Source: a bacterium (GTDB lineage Bacteria; Verrucomicrobiota; Verrucomicrobiia; Limisphaerales; RI-55). Taken from it: a DNA stretch of 64,000 nt. Made by a program: the position numbers and the translations under genes. Position 1 is the first letter of the stretch, and each line of letters begins with the position of its first letter. The notes below the pieces were generated by a model. That model ran no database searches, was not told where the DNA came from, and saw only the letters and a list, made by a program, of their open reading frames with translations. Where the stretch lies: positions 62,001 through 126,000 of the forward strand of contig WGOC01000017.1 in the NCBI GenBank assembly GCA_016124235.1. Reading direction: 5' to 3'. Below, one piece after another: positions 60,991-64,000 of this stretch.

Positions 60991-62213
60991 GAGGCGGAAG
61001 TGCCGGCAGATTCAACCTCTTCACGACCCCGACAAACATCCCACCAATGCGGCAACCGGTGGCGCATTCGCAACGAATCCAGATAATTCATGTCCACCCG
61101 GCCGGCGGCATCGCTCAAGTCCGACGACTGCGCAAAGGCATTGGCGAGGTGGACGGCGGTCAACGGCGTGAACCGTCTGACATTTTGGCGGGCGGGATGA
61201 TGATGCAGCATGACTGCCTCAACTACAGCAATCGGCAGGCCCCATACGCACATCAACCACCCTCCGACCTCCGAATGAGTCGCGCCAAACTGCTGCTGTT
61301 CCGCTTCCCACACGCTGATTTTGTTGATGCGGGAGTGGAATTGCGCCTCGTTAAATTTTCGCGGCAAATTCGCGGCGATGGCCACTTTGCCGATGTCGTG
61401 AAGCAGGCCCGACGTGCTGGAAACGCGCACCAGTTCTTCGTCGCCCTCCTCCCCAGCAATCCAACCCGCCAATCGGCTCACTCGTCGCGAGTGTTCCCAT
61501 AACGACAAGGGCGAAAAGCCTGAATTCTGGACCGCATTGAAGTGCGAATATTGGTGAGCGAGCTTAACCAGGCCCTTGATCGTATCGAGGCCCTGACCAG
61601 CAAACGCAGCCATCGGATCGCATTCGTCAATCGGTTCTCCGTAGGCTGCCGAATTGACCAACTGCAACAACTTCGCGGTCATTGCCGGGTCTCGCGACAG
61701 CAACTCAGCCACGACTTCGCGCCGGGGATCGGGCAAATCGAGCTCCGCGGAAAGTTCGTTGTAACTGCTCGGCGGACTGGGAAGCTTTGGCAAACGGCCA
61801 GCGATCTCCTGGACGTTCAAACTGGGAAGCCACGTGTCCAGCCGTTGCATGCGATCAATTACCAACTCCAGTCGACGGGCGACACATGGTTTGGTTAAAA
61901 ACTGATGCACACCGCCCACACACCGCAATAGCGATTGGATGTCGCCTGGATCCGCGAGCAAAACGCGCTGAGCCCGGATTTGATGACGGGCCACCTGATT
62001 CAAGACCTGGACGCCGGTCATGTCCTCCAATCGCAGATCCGTGATGACCGCGTGACATTCGTACTCCGCCAGATAATCGAGTGCATCCAAACCCGAGTCC
62101 GCGAGATACACATCCCAGTAGCCGCCATTACGCCCCATGAACTCCAGCTTGATGCTGGCGATCTCAGGCGTGACGCCCGCGACAAACAGAATGCGCTTTT
62201 TGCGGTGATCCAT
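60987..62213 (-). CDS. REC-HDOD signalling protein with an atypical receiver
   Basis: 408 residues. The N-terminal receiver-like domain (~1-120) has D59 (HAVITDLRLED) and a lysine in FLTKPC, but strand 1 reads ILFVAGVTPE and lacks the acidic pair that binds magnesium, so phosphorylation is doubtful. An HDOD domain follows (~145-350), LLSRDPAMTAKLLQLVNSA, GLDTIKGLVKLAHQYSHF, with SGLLHDIGKVAIAANLPR as in HD proteins. HDOD proteins are regulatory scaffolds, not proven enzymes. It is the third gene of the four-gene operon. Confidence 0.87.
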   Translation of the reverse strand: MDHRKKRILFVAGVTPEIASIKLEFMGRNGGYWDVYLADSGLDALDYLAEYECHAVITDLRLEDMTGVQVLNQVARHQIRAQRVLLADPGDIQSLLRCVGGVHQFLTKPCVARRLELVIDRMQRLDTWLPSLNVQEIAGRLPKLPSPPSSYNELSAELDLPDPRREVVAELLSRDPAMTAKLLQLVNSAAYGEPIDECDPMAAFAGQGLDTIKGLVKLAHQYSHFNAVQNSGFSPLSLWEHSRRVSRLAGWIAGEEGDEELVRVSSTSGLLHDIGKVAIAANLPRKFNEAQFHSRINKISVWEAEQQQFGATHSEVGGWLMCVWGLPIAVVEAVMLHHHPARQNVRRFTPLTAVHLANAFAQSSDLSDAAGRVDMNYLDSLRMRHRLPHWWDVCRGREEVESAGTSAS

Positions 62214-62251
62214 TCGGTCTGGTTGGTCCGTCGCGCCGGTCGGCCTGCCGG

Positions 62252-62608
62252 CTACGCGTCCCTCGTATTTTTAAATTCCTCGAACAAACGTTCGGCTGCG
62301 GCGGAATCGAAACCATCGCCAGTACTCCGACCAATGATCAGGGCAAGCATCTTGCCGTCCGACCGCCGCAGGCAATACACCAAAACATTCTCAAAAATCC
62401 AGCGCATTTCCTGTGGCGGCATCCGATGATGCGTGCTGACTTCGGCCGTGTCGGCAAGATAACGCCAAACGGAGGAAATATTTGTAAGATCGTGCGGCGC
62501 GTGTCCCATCGACGTATCGACGGTTCGATCGCCATGCACCAAACCCGCAGCCCAAACGCCTCGCAGTTGCGCCGCCTCATCCAAAAGCTTGCGCAGAACC
62601 ACGCTCAT
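62252..62608 (-). CDS. Roadblock/LC7-like small protein
   Basis: 118 residues, soluble. The succession of a long N-terminal helix (VLRKLLDEAAQLRGVWAAGLV), a beta hairpin and a final helix (FDSAAAERLFEEFKN) with VLVYCLRRSDGKMLALIIGR is roadblock/LC7-like; these proteins act as GTPase partners (MglB type). The call is structural guesswork. It overlaps the REC-PATAN gene by four bases and precedes REC-HDOD by 38 bp. Confidence 0.6.
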   Translation of the reverse strand: MSVVLRKLLDEAAQLRGVWAAGLVHGDRTVDTSMGHAPHDLTNISSVWRYLADTAEVSTHHRMPPQEMRWIFENVLVYCLRRSDGKMLALIIGRSTGDGFDSAAAERLFEEFKNTRDA

Positions 62609-63801
62609 TTTCGGGCGAGGTGCAAAGCGCTGGGTGGCGGGAAAGTTTCATTCGGCATTGCCTTGCTCGTGCGCACGTACACGCCGCAATCCGCCTGAAG
62701 TTGTGCGACGACTTTCGTCTGTGAGGTCAAAATTTCCAGCCGGTCAAACGCGCCGAATCCCAGCGCCGGACTAAACTGCCGTCGTTTCTGCGAGAGGAAT
62801 TCCAAAAAGTTGATTCGGCCCGTCGGATCCTTGCACTGCCATTCGTAAATGACGTCCCCCTGCGGCGAACAAAGGAGGACCTCATCAACGACGGTTGGCC
62901 GTTCGTCTTCGATTTTGACCGGCGTTGGTTCCTGCGAAATTGCCGCTGGCGTGGTCGCGCGGATCGCGTCGACTGGGCCAACCACATTGGGTGCCTTGAA
63001 TAGATCGGGCAACGAATCAAGGCTTACCTCCCGCGATTCGACTGAGTTTTTTGTTTCGGTTGAGAACTGCACTGCCGCCGCAGTTTCGGCCTGTTCATCC
63101 GCCTGCCGCGCGGCTTCCATCAGGAGAAATTCCCATTGCCCTTCGATGGTCTGTGCCGGCGGCTCGACAAATGGACGGAGATCAAACTCGCCACCTTTCA
63201 TCCCGAGCACATGGTTGAAGGCCGCTTCGCCGGTCAGTTCACCTGACTGCGCATGAATGATGTTGCCGTCCTTGATGAACACTTCGCCGTGGCCCGCCTC
63301 CGTGCTGACAAACAAGATGACGGAATGCCGGCTCAAACATTCCATTTGGATAATATCCGTCAGACCGACGCGCCGCAGCACACCCCGAAAACCATCCTCC
63401 GGTTGCAGGCGCGCCAATTCATGGAGCGTCGCCAGAATGCTCTGCAAATCGTCCGGGGTGCGCGGCTTTTCGAGAAACAACTCGGCGCCCCCACTCAAAC
63501 AGGCCGCGCGATGTTCGTCCGTGGCGAACCCCGTCAACACGACCTTGGAAATATTGGGGTGCTTGCGGTGAACCAAATTGAGAAACTGCAAGCCATCGAC
63601 CACCGGCATTTCGATGTCGATGACCACCAGACTCGCCGGGTGATCCTGCAGGATGGAAAGGGCCTCACCCGCCGACGTCGCGAAATAAGGCTCCCACAAG
63701 TCCTTTTGCGTACCGTCGATTACCGCGGCAATCGTCTCGAGAAACACCGGTTCATCATCGACGAACAAAACCCGCTTTCGCTTGTTGGCGTTGGCTGCCA
63801 T
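62605..63801 (-). CDS. REC-PATAN (DUF4388) response regulator with roadblock-like C-terminus
   Basis: 398 residues from the ATG at 63801; upstream in-frame sequence is rejected. The receiver is intact: VLFVDDEPVF (acidic pair), D62 in LVVIDIEMPV, and K in LFLEKPRTPD. A PATAN/DUF4388 domain follows (FRGVLRRVGLTDIIQMECLS, GEVFIKDGNIIHAQSGELTG, GEAAFNHVLGMKGGEF), then a low-complexity linker and a C-terminal region of ~90 residues (EVLLCSPQGDVIYEWQCKDP) with roadblock-like character. First gene of the operon; the operator-like repeats at 63899-63948 lie just upstream. PATAN proteins of cyanobacteria link receivers to type IV pili and phototaxis. Confidence 0.88.
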   Translation of the reverse strand: MAANANKRKRVLFVDDEPVFLETIAAVIDGTQKDLWEPYFATSAGEALSILQDHPASLVVIDIEMPVVDGLQFLNLVHRKHPNISKVVLTGFATDEHRAACLSGGAELFLEKPRTPDDLQSILATLHELARLQPEDGFRGVLRRVGLTDIIQMECLSRHSVILFVSTEAGHGEVFIKDGNIIHAQSGELTGEAAFNHVLGMKGGEFDLRPFVEPPAQTIEGQWEFLLMEAARQADEQAETAAAVQFSTETKNSVESREVSLDSLPDLFKAPNVVGPVDAIRATTPAAISQEPTPVKIEDERPTVVDEVLLCSPQGDVIYEWQCKDPTGRINFLEFLSQKRRQFSPALGFGAFDRLEILTSQTKVVAQLQADCGVYVRTSKAMPNETFPPPSALHLARK

Positions 63802-63898
63802 GGCGCGTTCATTTCTTACGGTGAAAGCCAGAACATGTCGAAGGCTTTTCGGACCTAACGAAGTCATTCCAGATGGTGGGGCCACCCAGATTCGCATG

Positions 63899-63948
63899 TT
63901 TTAGGCAACTTAGGCACTATCAACAACTTGCCTAAACTTTCGTTTAGG
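63899..63948 (-). promoter_or_regulatory. Cluster of TTAGGCA repeats upstream of the signalling operon
   Basis: TTTTAGGCAA (63899), a second CTTAGGCAC (63910), an inverted TTGCCTAAA (63928) and a further GTTTAGGAAC (63941) occur within 50 bases. The first and third form a 9-bp inverted repeat with a 19-base spacer. About 100 bases upstream of the first gene, they may be binding sites for a regulator. The remainder to 64000 shows nothing else. Confidence 0.5.
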
Positions 63949-64000
63949 AACTCATTTTGCCGTGCGTACAAACCTCAGTTCGCTTCGGCCGCTTCCTTTT

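Overview
The window looks like a chromosomal segment of a Verrucomicrobiota bacterium, probably a soil or freshwater Limisphaerales/Pedosphaera-type lineage. This is inferred from gene content: DUF1080, ThuA and PQQ-propeller secreted proteins, a pseudopilin-like small protein with the CINNLRQLDGA motif, Tat-exported sugar-isomerase-like proteins, a rhombosortase pair, and REP-like palindromes whose translation reads TGWKPVLP. It has one tRNA gene and no rRNA, transposase, integrase, phage gene or CRISPR array. Coding is dense and mixed-strand.

Layout. 1-7706 (minus) is signal transduction: a MASE1-PAS-GAF sensor cut by the window edge, a two-component-propeller/Y_Y_Y/triple-PAS sensor coupled to it, a stand-alone receiver and a chemoreceptor. 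7751-8105 holds a long hairpin, a REP-like palindrome and tRNA-Leu(GAG). 8378-11500 (plus) is a PPi-type phosphofructokinase with a clear terminator and the C-terminal half of a split carbamoyl-phosphate synthase. 11608-18003 (minus) has an MMPL/RND exporter, a polysaccharide deacetylase, an unknown secreted protein and a TSUP permease. 18155-23105 (plus) is nrdR with a coupled unknown gene, a HIT protein, a glycoside hydrolase/GT2 fusion and thyA. 23287-28694 (plus) has two duplicated secreted Ig-like proteins and small envelope or unknown proteins. 28738-38730 is mostly secreted carbohydrate-related proteins and nagB, interrupted by a rhombotarget lipoprotein/rhombosortase pair at 32018-33522.

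38782-39485 is a nucleotidyltransferase with a small upstream protein, resembling a toxin-antitoxin pair. 39583-43199 is a YtrA-type GntR/ABC-2 operon with a perfect palindromic operator in front and a cysteine-rich CWC gene at its tail. 43372-48404 is a TetR-controlled RND efflux operon whose operator lies almost on the start codon. 48498-49628 is an orphan MalK/UgpC-type ATPase. 49714-52653 is one large carboxypeptidase-regulatory-domain protein gene interrupted by an in-frame TAG. 52911-60153 has ygfZ, hydrolases, a GNAT enzyme, a CNNM protein, a pseudopilin-like protein and a sugar isomerase.

60271-63801 (minus) is a compact four-gene signalling operon: REC-PATAN with a roadblock-like tail, a roadblock-like protein, an atypical REC-HDOD protein and a histidine-kinase-like protein with a degenerate ATPase region. 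It resembles no standard two-component arrangement and is, with the rhombosortase pair, the GH-GT fusion and the interrupted gene, the most interesting part of the window. All functional calls come from reading motifs by eye; no database search was run.
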